NCBI RefSeq assembly: GCF_021353235.1
Contig: NZ_JAJTWT010000007.1
Span: 62,001-126,000 of the forward strand
Length of the DNA: 64,000 nucleotides
Direction of reading: 5' to 3'
DNA from: Pelomonas caseinilytica
GTDB taxonomy: Bacteria; Pseudomonadota; Gammaproteobacteria; Burkholderiales; Burkholderiaceae_C
Of the stretch, positions 1 to 9,206 are shown in pieces (the first letter of the stretch is position 1; each line of letters opens with the position of its first letter). Position numbers and translations under genes: made by a program. The notes below the pieces were generated by a model. It saw only the letters and a program-made list of their open reading frames with translations. It ran no database searches and was not told the DNA's origin.

Positions 1-10
1 CGTGCCAGTC

Positions 11-2029
11 ATGTCGAATCAGTGGGCCGGGCAGGTCTTGCAGTGGATGGGCCGGACGACGCTGGCCCTCGCCCTGGCGTGGGCGCCGGGCGCACAGGCA
101 GCGCCTGCCCCCACGTCCTCCGCCGACGCGGACCTCGCCGTGCAGGCCCGTGAAGCCTGGGTCAAGCGCGACCGCAAGCGCCTGGCCGCGCTCGTCGACG
201 CCGCCCTCGGCCAGGCCCACCCGCTGGCCGGCTGGGTCGAGTACTTCGACCTCAACGCCCGCCTGGCCGAGCTGCGCCAGGCCGACCTCGACGCCTTCTA
301 CGCCCGCTACCCCGGCAGCTACGTCGAGGACCGGCTGCGCAACGACTGGCTGCTGGAGCTGGGGCGCCGCCGCGACTGGGCCAACTTCCGCCGCGACCAT
401 GCCGCCTACCAGATGCGCGACGACCGCGAGGTGGCCTGCTACGCCCTGCTGGCCGACCACCTCGCCGGCACCAAGGTCACGGTCGACGCCGCCCGCGCCG
501 CCTGGATGGCGCAGAAGGACGGCGACGACGGCTGCTTCCAGCTCGCCTATGCCTTCGTCGACGCCGGCCTCTTCAAGGCCGACACCCTGTGGGCCAAGGC
601 CCGACTGGCCACCGAGCAGGGCCGGCCGCGCGCCGCGCGCCAGGCCGTCATGCTCCTCAACGCCAAGCCGCTGGAGCAGAAGCTCGCCGAACTGCAGGAC
701 AACGCCGGCCGCTACCTGACCCGCAAGGCGCGCAGCAGCCCGCGCGCCGAGGCCGAGCTGACCGCGCTGGCCCTGGCCCGCGTCGCCGCCAACGACCCCG
801 ACCAGGCCGGCGACGTGTTGCAGGACAAGTGGAGCCGCCTGCCGCCCGACCTGCAGGCCTGGCTGTGGGTGCAGATCGGCCGCCAGTCGGCCATGAAACT
901 GCAGGACGACGCCCTCCCCGCCTTCGACCGTGCCGCCAAGCTGGCGCCCGACTTCGCCTGGACCGACGACGCCCTGGCCTGGCAGGCCCGTGCCGCCCTG
1001 CGTGCCGGCCGGCCGGCGACGGCCCTCAAGGCCATCGAGCGCATGAGCGCCACCGAGCAGCGCGACCCCGCCTGGGCCTACTGGAAGGCGCGCGCCACGC
1101 GTCTGCAGGGTGACGCTCCGGCTGCGCGCGCCCAGCTGGCCGCCCTGGCCGCCACGCCGCTCAACTACTTCGGCCGCCTGGCCGCCGAAGACCTCGGCCT
1201 GCCCACGCCGCTGCCGCCCGCGCCCGCGCCGCTCACGGCCGAGGAGCGCCGCGCCGCGCGCAGCCTGCCCGGCCTGCAGCGCGCCCTGCAGCTCATCGAC
1301 CTCGGCCTGCGCGGCGAGGGCGTGCGGGAATGGAATTTCACGCTGCGCGGCATGGGCGACCGCGCCCTGCTCGCCGCCGCCCAGGAGGCCTGCGACCGCG
1401 AAGTCTGGGACCGCTGCATCAACACCAGCGAACGCACGAAGACCGAGATCGACATCACCCAGCGCTACCCCACGCCCCACCGCACCGAACTGCTGCGCGA
1501 GGCCAGGGCGGCGGGGCTGGATGCCGCCTACGTCTACGGACTGATCCGCCAGGAGTCGCGCTTCGTGCTGGACGCGCGCTCCCACGTCGGCGCCGCCGGC
1601 CTGATGCAGGTGATGCCGGCCACCGCCAAGTGGACGGCCAGGAAGGTGGGCATGAGCTACAGCCCCGACCTGATGCACGACCGCGACTTCAACCTGCGCA
1701 TCGGCACCAGCTACCTCAAGCTGGTGCTGGACCGCTTCGACGGCGCCCAGGCCCTGGCTGCGGCCGCCTACAACGCCGGCCCCAACCGCCCGGCCCGCTG
1801 GCGCGACGGCCCGGTCGTCGACGCCGCCGTCTGGGCCGAGAACATCCCCTTCAACGAGACGCGCGACTACGTCCGCAAGGTGCTGCTGGGCGGCACCGTG
1901 TACGCCCAGGTGCTCGGCCTGCCCACCACCTCGCTGCGCGAGCGCCTGGGCGCCACCATCGGCCCCGCCGGCGCGCGCGCGGCCGAGCCTGCGGACATTC
2001 CGCCTCCCGCGGCGGACACCGCGCCATGA
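11..2029 (+). CDS. slt: Soluble lytic murein transglycosylase (Slt70-like)
   Basis: Periplasmic enzyme that cleaves the MurNAc-GlcNAc bond of peptidoglycan to leave 1,6-anhydro ends. About 672 residues from the ATG at 11; a GTG at 2 is an alternative start, and anything further upstream lies outside the window. An N-terminal signal peptide ends near AQA-AP. A long helical, TPR-like superhelix follows, rich in Ala/Leu/Arg. The C-terminal SLT domain (about residues 500-620) holds the catalytic Glu515 in RQESRF, then GLMQVMPATA and AAYNAGPNR, all hallmarks of the family. The stop overlaps the next start (ATGA at 2026-2029), so the two genes are probably translationally coupled. Confidence 0.93.
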   Translation: MSNQWAGQVLQWMGRTTLALALAWAPGAQAAPAPTSSADADLAVQAREAWVKRDRKRLAALVDAALGQAHPLAGWVEYFDLNARLAELRQADLDAFYARYPGSYVEDRLRNDWLLELGRRRDWANFRRDHAAYQMRDDREVACYALLADHLAGTKVTVDAARAAWMAQKDGDDGCFQLAYAFVDAGLFKADTLWAKARLATEQGRPRAARQAVMLLNAKPLEQKLAELQDNAGRYLTRKARSSPRAEAELTALALARVAANDPDQAGDVLQDKWSRLPPDLQAWLWVQIGRQSAMKLQDDALPAFDRAAKLAPDFAWTDDALAWQARAALRAGRPATALKAIERMSATEQRDPAWAYWKARATRLQGDAPAARAQLAALAATPLNYFGRLAAEDLGLPTPLPPAPAPLTAEERRAARSLPGLQRALQLIDLGLRGEGVREWNFTLRGMGDRALLAAAQEACDREVWDRCINTSERTKTEIDITQRYPTPHRTELLREARAAGLDAAYVYGLIRQESRFVLDARSHVGAAGLMQVMPATAKWTARKVGMSYSPDLMHDRDFNLRIGTSYLKLVLDRFDGAQALAAAAYNAGPNRPARWRDGPVVDAAVWAENIPFNETRDYVRKVLLGGTVYAQVLGLPTTSLRERLGATIGPAGARAAEPADIPPPAADTAP

Positions 2030-2967
2030 CGCCGTCCGTCCTCGTCCTCGGCGGCAGCGGCTTCGTCGGCCGCGCCTTCTGCGAACAGCTGACCCGCCGC
2101 TTCGGCGGCGCTGCGCGCATCACCGTACCGACGCGCCGCCTGCCGCACGGGCAGAGCGTGCAGGCCCTGCCGGGCGTGACGGTGCTGCAGGCCGACGTCT
2201 TCCGCGACCTGCCGGCCCTCGTCGCCGGGCAGGACATCGTGGTCAACCTCATCGCCATCCTGCAGGGCAGTGCCGCCGCCTTCGAGCACGTGCACGTGGA
2301 GCTGCCGCGGCGCATCGCCGCCTCGGGCGCGCGCCGCGTCGTGCACGTCAGCGCCCTGGGCGTGGCCGAGCACGCGCCATCGCGCTACCTGCGCAGCAAG
2401 GCGGCCGGCGAGGCCGTGCTGCAGGTCGCCGCCCAGACGGGCGGGCTGGACCTGACGCTGGTGCGGCCCTCCCTGGTCTTCGGCGAGGGCGACCGCAGCG
2501 TCAACCTGTTCGCGCGGCTGCAACGGCTTTTCCCGGTGATGCCGCTGGGCGGGGCGCAGGCGCGGCTGCAGCCGGTGTGGGTGGAAGACCTCGCCCGGGC
2601 GCTGGTCGAGGTGGCCTTGCGGCCGCAGGCCGTGGGCCAGGTCTACGAGATCGCCGGCCCCGAGGTGATGACGTTGGCCGAGCTGGTACGCCGTGCCGGG
2701 CGCCTGGCCGGCTGCGAGCGCCGTGTGCTGCCCCTGCCGCCCGGCCTGGCCTGGCTGCAGGCCCTGGCCCTGGAATGCCTGCCCGGCGAGCCGCTGATGT
2801 CGCGCGACAACCTGGCCTCGCTGAGCGTGCCCAACGCCGCCAGCGGCCGGCTTCCCGGCCTGGCCGAGCTCGGCATCAAGGCCGCGTCGCTCGAGGCCGT
2901 GCTGCCGGCCTATCTCGCCGCGGCAACCGGCGTGGCCCGCCTGGACGCATGGCGAGCCAGGCATTAA
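2026..2967 (+). CDS. NAD(P)-binding epimerase, complex I NDUFA9-like family
   Basis: Atypical short-chain dehydrogenase/NAD-dependent epimerase of 313 residues. The N-terminal Rossmann glycine motif GGSGFVG (residues 9-15) binds the dinucleotide. Further on are VNLIAIL, HVSALG and YLRSKAAGE, which carries the Tyr-x-x-x-Lys-like pair, and FGEGDRSVN and EIAGPEVMT typical of the NDUFA9-like branch. The substrate is unknown; the branch is named for homology to a complex I accessory subunit and many bacterial members are uncharacterised. It starts inside the slt stop codon (4-nt overlap), implying one transcript. Confidence 0.85.
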   Translation: MTPSVLVLGGSGFVGRAFCEQLTRRFGGAARITVPTRRLPHGQSVQALPGVTVLQADVFRDLPALVAGQDIVVNLIAILQGSAAAFEHVHVELPRRIAASGARRVVHVSALGVAEHAPSRYLRSKAAGEAVLQVAAQTGGLDLTLVRPSLVFGEGDRSVNLFARLQRLFPVMPLGGAQARLQPVWVEDLARALVEVALRPQAVGQVYEIAGPEVMTLAELVRRAGRLAGCERRVLPLPPGLAWLQALALECLPGEPLMSRDNLASLSVPNAASGRLPGLAELGIKAASLEAVLPAYLAAATGVARLDAWRARH

Positions 2968-3039
2968 TCCGTTGCGGATTGCTCATCCCTGCCGCCCTCG
3001 TCGCCGCCTAAGCTGCGGGGCCCTGACCTGAGAGGCCCC

Positions 3040-3720
3040 ATGAAGCTCTACATCGGCAACAAGAACTACTCGTCCTGGTCCATGCGCAGCGGTGTGCTGC
3101 TGACCGCCTTCGGCATCCCCTTCGAGGAGGTCAAGCTGCGCTTCGACTTCATCCCGGGCTCGGAATGGCACCGCGTCATCGCCGGCATCAGCCCGACCCG
3201 GCGTGTGCCGGTGCTGGTGGAGGACGACGGCTTCACCGTGTGGGAAACGGTGGCGATCGCCGAGTACGTGGCCGAGCGCCATCCCGAACACGCCATCTGG
3301 CCGCGCGATGCGCGCGCACGCTCGTTGGCACGCAGCCTGTGCGCCGAGATGCATGGCGGCTTCGGGCGGCTGCGCACCGTCTGCCCGATGAACATCGAGG
3401 TTTTCTTTCCCGACATCGGCCGCAAGCTCTGGGCCGAGGACGAGGCCCTGCGGGCCGACGTGGCGCGGCTGGACCAGGCCTGGAGCGAGGCGGTCGCGGC
3501 CAGCGGCGGGCCTTTCCTGTTCGGCGCCTTTGGCGCGGTGGATGCCTTCTTCGCCCCGGTGGCGGTGCGGCTGAGCCGCTTCGGCCTGCCGCTTTCGGAA
3601 GCGGCGGCAGCGTATCGCGACGCGCTGCTGGCCCATCCGGCGGTGGAGGACTGGGTGGCGGACGCGATGCGGGAGCAGGACTTCGTGCCGGAGGATGAGC
3701 CGTATCGGCAGGGGCGTTGA
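3040..3720 (+). CDS. Glutathione S-transferase family protein
   Basis: Cytosolic thiol transferase of 226 residues. The N-terminal thioredoxin-like domain opens with MKLYIGNKNYSSWSMR, where the NYSSWS segment occupies the catalytic Ser/Tyr position of this bacterial branch. RRVPVLVEDD carries the cis-proline, and WETVAIAEY carries the glutathione-gamma-Glu contact. The rest is the all-helical C-terminal domain. A GAGAGG-type ribosome site lies just before the ATG. The physiological substrate cannot be told from sequence. Downstream, the strand switches to proA, which is convergent. Confidence 0.9.
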   Translation: MKLYIGNKNYSSWSMRSGVLLTAFGIPFEEVKLRFDFIPGSEWHRVIAGISPTRRVPVLVEDDGFTVWETVAIAEYVAERHPEHAIWPRDARARSLARSLCAEMHGGFGRLRTVCPMNIEVFFPDIGRKLWAEDEALRADVARLDQAWSEAVAASGGPFLFGAFGAVDAFFAPVAVRLSRFGLPLSEAAAAYRDALLAHPAVEDWVADAMREQDFVPEDEPYRQGR

Positions 3721-3811
3721 TTCGGCGCGCCCGCCGGGGCGGACTCCCGGCTCGGTGCACCGAGTCGCAAAGGCTCTCGGCAAAAGCAAGCCAACCCAAC
3801 GGTGGACCGCT

Positions 3812-5062
3812 TCAGCTCCGCACTTCCCCCTGCCCCAACACGACCCACTTCATCGACGTGAGCCCTTCCAGCCCCACCGGCCCGCGGGCGTGGAACTTGT
3901 CGGTGGAGATGCCGATCTCGGCGCCCAGCCCGTACTCGAAGCCGTCTGCGAACCTCGTGCTCGCGTTGACCATCACGCTCGCCGAATCCACCTCGCGCAG
4001 GAAGCGCATGGCGTTCGGGTGGTTGGTCGTCAGGATGGCGTCCGTGTGGTGGGAGCCGTAGCGGTTGATGTGGCGAATGGCCTCGTCCAGCGAGTCCACC
4101 ACCTTGATGCTGATGACGGGCGCCAGGTATTCGGTGGACCAATCCTCCTCGCTGGCGGGCACCGCCGCCGGCAGCAGGGCACGGGTGCGTTCGCAGCCCC
4201 GCATCTCGACCCCCTTGGCCGTGAAGACCTCCGCCATCAGCGGCAGGAAGGCCGCAGCCTGGGCGGCATGCACGAGCAGGGACTCGGTCGCGTTGCAGGG
4301 GCTGTACTTCTGCGTCTTGGCGTTGTCCACCACCTTGACCGCCTGTTCGAGGTCGACGAACTCGTCCACATAGCTGTGGCAATTGCCGTCCAGGTGCTTG
4401 ATGACGGGCACTCGCGCCTCGGCGCTGATGCGCTCGATCAGCCCCTTGCCGCCGCGCGGGATGATGACGTCCACCCACTGCGGCGAGCTGATGAGCAGGC
4501 CCACGGCGGCGCGGTCGGTGGTGTTGACGAGCTGCACGGCCGCGCGCGGCAGGCCGGCCTCCTGCAGCGACGCGGCCACCAGTTCGGCCAGCGCGAGGTT
4601 GGAGTGCAGGGCCTCCGAGCCGCCGCGCAGGATGCAGGCATTGCCGCTCTTGATGGCCAGCGACGCCGCCTCGATGGTCACGTTGGGACGGCTCTCGTAG
4701 ATCATGCCGAACACGCCCAGCGGCACGCGCATCTGGCCCACGCTGATGCCGCTCGGGCGACGCTTCACGCCGGTGATCTCCCCGATCGGGTCGGGCATGG
4801 CGGCGATCTGCTCGCAGCCTTCGGCCACGGTCGCGAGGGTCCTGGCGTCGAGCTTGAGGCGGTCGCGCAGCGGGCCGCTGAGCTCGGCGGCGCCCGCGAG
4901 GTCGCGGGTATTGGCGTCGGCCAGCGACGGGCCGGCCTCGCGCAGCCGGCGGGCCAGGGCCAGCAGGGCGGCGTTCTTGGCCGCCGTCGAGGCGGCGGCC
5001 ATCTGCGTGGCGGCGGCGCGGGCGGCGCGGCCGAGGTCGTCCATGTAGGCGGTGAGAGACAT
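3812..5062 (-). CDS. proA: Glutamate-5-semialdehyde dehydrogenase (gamma-glutamyl phosphate reductase)
   Basis: Second step of proline synthesis: NADPH-dependent reduction of gamma-glutamyl phosphate to glutamate-5-semialdehyde, in the cytosol. 416 residues, the usual size. The catalytic cysteine is Cys256 in [44 protein letters not shown] and [10 protein letters not shown] are family signatures. The start MSLTAYMDD at 5062 is preferred over an upstream in-frame ATG because it begins at the conserved N-terminal helix. In many Burkholderiales proA follows holA; here holA lies 46 kb away and proA stands alone, divergent from a Bug-type gene. Confidence 0.96.
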   Translation of the reverse strand: MSLTAYMDDLGRAARAAATQMAAASTAAKNAALLALARRLREAGPSLADANTRDLAGAAELSGPLRDRLKLDARTLATVAEGCEQIAAMPDPIGEITGVKRRPSGISVGQMRVPLGVFGMIYESRPNVTIEAASLAIKSGNACILRGGSEALHSNLALAELVAASLQEAGLPRAAVQLVNTTDRAAVGLLISSPQWVDVIIPRGGKGLIERISAEARVPVIKHLDGNCHSYVDEFVDLEQAVKVVDNAKTQKYSPCNATESLLVHAAQAAAFLPLMAEVFTAKGVEMRGCERTRALLPAAVPASEEDWSTEYLAPVISIKVVDSLDEAIRHINRYGSHHTDAILTTNHPNAMRFLREVDSASVMVNASTRFADGFEYGLGAEIGISTDKFHARGPVGLEGLTSMKWVVLGQGEVRS

Positions 5063-5159
5063 GCGCGGATTTTCACCGAGGGCGGCGGGCACCGCGCGGC
5101 CCGGGCCATCGCCCACAATCGGCCGCACAGGCCCGCCATCCCGGGCCGGGAGCGTCTAG

Positions 5160-6170
5160 ATGACCCCGTCTTCGCGGAACGCACAAGCCGGCTTCACCGG
5201 ACCCGAATCCCTCAGCCGCCGCGAACTGCTCGGCGCCGGGCTGGGCGCGCTGGCCCCCTGGCCCGCTCTCGCCCAGGACGCCTGGCCGAACAAGCCGGTC
5301 CACTTCGTCGTGCCGTTCGGGCCCGGCGGCGCCAACGACATCGTCTCGCGCGCCGTCGCCGAGGCCACCTCGCGCCAGCTCGGCCAGGCCATCGTCATCG
5401 AGAACAAGCCGGGCGCCGGCTCCACCATCGGCTCGGCCTACGTGGCCAAGGCCGCGCCCGACGGCTACACCTTCCTCACGCCGGCCGCCGGCGTCATCAC
5501 CAACGCGCTGATCAAGTCGCGCATGCCCTACGAGGAAGGCGACCTGGTGCCCGTCGTGATGATGGCCGTCAGCCCCTCGGTCATCGTCGTGCCGGCCGAC
5601 TCGCCCATCAAGGACCTCAAGGGCCTGATCGCCGCCTCGCGCAAGGGTGACGGCCTGAACTTCGCCACCGCCGGCACCGGCAGCACGCCGCATTTCGTGG
5701 CCGAGATGCTCAAGCTGCGGGCCGGCGCCAAGCTGCAGATCGTGCCCTTCAAGAGCGGCTCGGAGGGCATGGCCGCCGTGGTCGGCAAGCAGGTCGACGC
5801 GACCTCCGAGGCCAGCCCGGTCGTGCTGTCCATGGTCAAGGCCGGCCGGCTGCGCGCCATCGCCTCGACGTGGAACCGCCGCATCGCCGCCCTGCCCGAC
5901 GTGCCCACGGCCCAGGAGCAAGGCTTCCCCGACATCTTCATCGGCCACTGGTCGGGCGTGTTCGCGCCCAAGGGCACGCCCGAGGCCATCCTCGACAAGC
6001 TCAACGCCGCCGTGAACACGGCGCTCAAGTCCAGCGAGCTGCGGGCCAAGCTCATTCCGCTGGCCATCGACCCCACGGGCGGCAGCCGCGCGGACTTCCG
6101 CCAGTTCCTTGCGGCCGAGAAGGCGCGGCTCGCGCCCATCGCCAAGGCGGCGCAGATGAGGGAAGACTAG
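5160..6170 (+). CDS. Bug/TctC-family periplasmic solute-binding protein
   Basis: Extracytoplasmic binding protein of the tripartite tricarboxylate transporter family (Bug proteins), 336 residues. The N-terminus carries a twin-arginine-type signal (Ser-Arg-Arg-Glu-Leu-Leu at residues 19-24, then a hydrophobic stretch ending near ALAQD), so export may go through Tat. The mature protein opens with WPNKPVHFVVPFGPGGANDI, the classic family start. Later motifs are IENKPGAG, FATAGTGSTPH and PDVPTAQEQGFP. No TctA/TctB membrane genes are adjacent, which is common for the many orphan Bug proteins of Burkholderiales. The ligand, probably a carboxylate, cannot be assigned. Ends 7 bp from the convergent next gene. 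Confidence 0.9.
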   Translation: MTPSSRNAQAGFTGPESLSRRELLGAGLGALAPWPALAQDAWPNKPVHFVVPFGPGGANDIVSRAVAEATSRQLGQAIVIENKPGAGSTIGSAYVAKAAPDGYTFLTPAAGVITNALIKSRMPYEEGDLVPVVMMAVSPSVIVVPADSPIKDLKGLIAASRKGDGLNFATAGTGSTPHFVAEMLKLRAGAKLQIVPFKSGSEGMAAVVGKQVDATSEASPVVLSMVKAGRLRAIASTWNRRIAALPDVPTAQEQGFPDIFIGHWSGVFAPKGTPEAILDKLNAAVNTALKSSELRAKLIPLAIDPTGGSRADFRQFLAAEKARLAPIAKAAQMRED

Positions 6171-6177
6171 CCTCGCG

Positions 6178-6807
6178 TCACTCGACGTCCAGCGTGTAGG
6201 TCACGGCCTGGGACAGCTCGGGCAGGATGCCGCCGAAATTCAGCGTGTAGCGGCCCTTCTTCAAGGGGCCGAGCGCCACGTAGAAGCCGTTGGCCGCGGC
6301 CAGGGTCTCGTCGTCCTCGAAGGCGCGGAAGCAGCGACGCGTGGCCTGGCGATGTGCGGCCAGGCCGCCGAAGCGCCTGCCGTTGACTTCCAGCACCAGC
6401 GCCGCCGTGCCCGGTGTCAGCTGCGCGGCGCGCTGCTTGAGCGAGGCGCAGGACTCGTCCTCGTCCTCCGGCTCCATCGTGATGGTGTTGACGAGGGGGA
6501 AGAACAGCGTCTTGCCGGCCGGCACGCGGCAACTGCGCACCGTGCGGGCCGTGCCGTAGGTGCCGGCCAGGAACCAGACCGGTCCCGTCTGGCCATGGGC
6601 GCACAGCCGCCCGTCGGGATCGGCCACGGGGCTGTCCTCGTCGTCGAAGGACAGGGCCCAGCGCCACCAGCGCTTGGACCACTCCTCCTGCGACACGCCG
6701 GCGACGGGTTTGCCGGGAGGGATCAGCGGCACGGTCTGCGCGGCCACGGGCCGGGCCACGCCGAGGCACAGCGCCAGCATGGCCAGGGAGCGGCAAAGGG
6801 AATGCAT
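6178..6807 (-). CDS. Secreted protein of unknown function
   Basis: A 209-residue exported protein. The start is the ATG at 6807, giving a signal peptide MHSLCRSLAMLALCLG...VAAQ. The mature part has a WSKRWWRWALS tryptophan cluster, SPVADPDGRLCAHGQTGPVWF, CRVPAGKTLFFPLVNT and a C-terminal beta-rich region ending TYTLDVE. Two cysteine pairs (near residues 68/92 and 117/149) could form disulfides in the periplasm. I recall similar secreted proteins in other proteobacteria but cannot name a characterised family. Its start lies 35 bp beyond the stop of the upstream hydroxylase gene on the same strand, so co-transcription is possible. Confidence 0.75.
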   Translation of the reverse strand: MHSLCRSLAMLALCLGVARPVAAQTVPLIPPGKPVAGVSQEEWSKRWWRWALSFDDEDSPVADPDGRLCAHGQTGPVWFLAGTYGTARTVRSCRVPAGKTLFFPLVNTITMEPEDEDESCASLKQRAAQLTPGTAALVLEVNGRRFGGLAAHRQATRRCFRAFEDDETLAAANGFYVALGPLKKGRYTLNFGGILPELSQAVTYTLDVE

Positions 6808-6841
6808 CGTCGGGTTCTTTCTCTCGGGCAGTCCAGTGAGC

Positions 6842-8023
6842 TCAACCACCGAACATCATGCGCCGGGCCAGCGCCTGCTTGACCGGCGTGGCCAGTTCCA
6901 GGCCGGCCAGGGCGAGGCCGCGCAGGGCCGGCAGGCCGGGCAGCCGCCAGGCGAAGCTGCGAGCGAGGAAGTCGGTGGCGGCGATCATGGGCCAGCGGTC
7001 GGGCGCGCGCTGCCAGTCGATGCGGGCCAGGGCCGCGTCCAGGCCCGCGGCGGTCTCGGCGGCGTCGCGCAGCGCGTCCACCAGGGCCTGGGCGTCGCGC
7101 AGGCCGAGGTTCAGGCCCTGGCCGGCCACCGGGTGCAGCGTCTGGGCGGCATTGCCGATGCGCAGCGCCCGGCCCTGCAGCAGCCGCGTCTCGGCGTTCA
7201 GGCCGAGGGCGAAGCACTTCAGCGGCGAGATGCCGGCCAGCCTGCCGGCCACGGCGGGCAGTTGCTGCTGGATGACGGCCAGGCGCTGGGCGTCGCTGAG
7301 CGCGGCGATGTCGTCCTCCGCCTGCGGCAGGCACCACACCAGGGCCGCGCGCGGGCCGTCGGCGTCGTCGGGCAGGGGCAGCAGCGCGAGCGGGCCATTG
7401 CGGGTGAAGCGCTCGATGGCCAGGCCACGCAGGCCCGGCGGCGCGAGGCGCACCGTGCCGACCCAGGCGTTCTGGCGGTAGTCGCTGGTGAGGGCCTTGC
7501 GGTCCTGCTCGGCGAAGACGCCGCCCTCGGCCACCACCGCCAGGTCGAAGCCCTCGACCACCGGGCCTTCGCCGCAGTCGAGTTCGACCCCGCCGGCCGC
7601 CGGGCGGATGGCGTGCACCGCCGTGCCGAAGCGCGTGGCCAGGCGCTGGGGCTCGCGCGTGGCGGCTTCGAGCCAGCGCTGCTGCAGCGGCGCCACCAGG
7701 GCGCCGTAGGGCAGCACGGCACCCAGCTGCGGCACGCCCAGTTCGGTGGCGCGCAGCCACACCTCGCCGGCCACCGGCGAAGGCGGCGCCTGGCTGACGT
7801 GCACCGTCTGGATGGCCTGGGCCGCCTCGGGCCGCCAGGCGCCCAGGCGCTGCAGCAACCGGATGCTGCCGAGGTTGAGGGCCAGCGTGCGGGCGTCGCC
7901 GCTGACGTCGCGGTCGAGCGGCCGGGTGTCGAACAGATGGATGCCGACGCCAGGCAGGCGCTCGGCGGCCAGGAGGGCGAGGGCCAGCCCCGCGGGGCCG
8001 GCGCCGATGACGGCGAGATTCAT
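6842..8023 (-). CDS. ubiH: FAD-dependent aromatic hydroxylase, UbiH/UbiF/Coq6 family
   Basis: Flavoprotein monooxygenase of 393 residues, probably acting in ubiquinone ring hydroxylation at the membrane. GAGPAG at residues 7-12 is the FAD Rossmann motif, ARTLALN follows, and [22 protein letters not shown] near residue 295 is the second FAD/ribityl motif in a form close to E. coli UbiH. Which ring position it hydroxylates cannot be read from sequence because UbiF, UbiI and UbiM share these motifs. It is divergent from the aldo/keto reductase gene, with a 98-bp gap. Confidence 0.85.
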   Translation of the reverse strand: MNLAVIGAGPAGLALALLAAERLPGVGIHLFDTRPLDRDVSGDARTLALNLGSIRLLQRLGAWRPEAAQAIQTVHVSQAPPSPVAGEVWLRATELGVPQLGAVLPYGALVAPLQQRWLEAATREPQRLATRFGTAVHAIRPAAGGVELDCGEGPVVEGFDLAVVAEGGVFAEQDRKALTSDYRQNAWVGTVRLAPPGLRGLAIERFTRNGPLALLPLPDDADGPRAALVWCLPQAEDDIAALSDAQRLAVIQQQLPAVAGRLAGISPLKCFALGLNAETRLLQGRALRIGNAAQTLHPVAGQGLNLGLRDAQALVDALRDAAETAAGLDAALARIDWQRAPDRWPMIAATDFLARSFAWRLPGLPALRGLALAGLELATPVKQALARRMMFGG

Positions 8024-8121
8024 GGGACGAGACGGTGGACAGACCCCAACGATACCCGGGGCGGCGCGGCGCGCTTAAGCTGCCGGCCTCCGCCTCCCCA
8101 GCTTCATCACAGGACCGCTCC

Positions 8122-9117
8122 ATGCAATACCGCCGCCTCGGCCGTGCCGGCCTCCAGGTCTCCGAACTCTCGCTCGGCTCCTGGGTCACCTACCACAACC
8201 AGGTCGACACCAAGGCCGCCACCGAGATGCTGGCCGCGGCCTTCGACGCCGGCATCAACTTCTTCGACAACGCCGAGGTCTACGCCCAGGGCGAGAGCGA
8301 GGTCGTCATGGGCCAGGCCTTCAAGACCCTGGGCTGGAACCGCCTGGACTACATCGTCTCCAGCAAGTTCTTCTGGGGCCTTCAAGGCAAAGGTTCTCGG
8401 GATGGCGTTACGACCGTCAACCGCAAGGACACCCTCAACCGCAAATACCTGATGCAGGCGGTGGACGGCTCGCTCAAGCGCCTGCAGCTCGAGCACCTGG
8501 ACCTGATCTACTGCCACCGCGCCGACCCCAACACCCCCATCGAGGAGACCGTCTGGGCGATGAGCGACATCATCCGCCAGGGCAAGGCCCTCTACTGGGG
8601 CACCAGCGAATGGAGCGCCGGCGACATCCGCGCCGCCTGGGAGATCGCCGAACGCCACCACCTGCACAAGCCCGTCGTCGAGCAGCCGCAATACCACCTC
8701 TTCCACCGCCGCCGGGTGGAGCAGGAGTACGCGCGGCTCTACGAGGACATCGGCCTGGGCCTGACCACCTGGAGCCCGCTGGCCTCGGGCCTGCTGACGG
8801 GCAAGTACCGCCACGGCATCCCGCCCGGCAGCCGCGGCGCGCTGGAGAACATGGGCTGGATGCGCGAACAGCTGCAGGACAAGGCGCGCAACGACGCCGT
8901 CGAGCAGCTGGCCGGGATTGCGCGCGAACTGGGATGCAGCACCGCCCAGCTGGCCATCGCCTGGATCAACCGCAACCCGCGCGTTTCCACCGTCATCCTG
9001 GGCGCCAGCCGGCTGGAGCAGCTGCAGGACAACCTCGGCGCCCTGGCCGTCACGCCCAAGCTCACGCCCGAGGTGCTGGAGCGCATCGACGCCGCCACCA
9101 AGCCGCTGGCCCAGTGA
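8122..9117 (+). CDS. Aldo/keto reductase (Kv-beta-like subfamily)
   Basis: NADPH-dependent carbonyl reductase of 331 residues with a TIM-barrel fold. The catalytic tetrad is visible: Asp49 and Tyr54 (DNAEVY), Lys82 (SSKFFWG) and His132 (YCHRAD). [20 protein letters not shown] and the late [14 protein letters not shown] segment for the nucleotide 2'-phosphate place it near the voltage-gated potassium channel beta-subunit-like branch. The start [10 protein letters not shown] is chosen over an in-frame upstream ATG because the family begins exactly here. No channel gene is nearby, so a free metabolic reductase is the likelier role. Confidence 0.92.
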   Translation: MQYRRLGRAGLQVSELSLGSWVTYHNQVDTKAATEMLAAAFDAGINFFDNAEVYAQGESEVVMGQAFKTLGWNRLDYIVSSKFFWGLQGKGSRDGVTTVNRKDTLNRKYLMQAVDGSLKRLQLEHLDLIYCHRADPNTPIEETVWAMSDIIRQGKALYWGTSEWSAGDIRAAWEIAERHHLHKPVVEQPQYHLFHRRRVEQEYARLYEDIGLGLTTWSPLASGLLTGKYRHGIPPGSRGALENMGWMREQLQDKARNDAVEQLAGIARELGCSTAQLAIAWINRNPRVSTVILGASRLEQLQDNLGALAVTPKLTPEVLERIDAATKPLAQ

Positions 9118-9206
9118 GGCGCCGCGGCGCAGGGGAGGGAATGATTCACATCCCCTGAGGGCAAGACCCGGCAGGCCGGTGACCGCGTCTGCCCGAGAAT
9201 GCCGGC

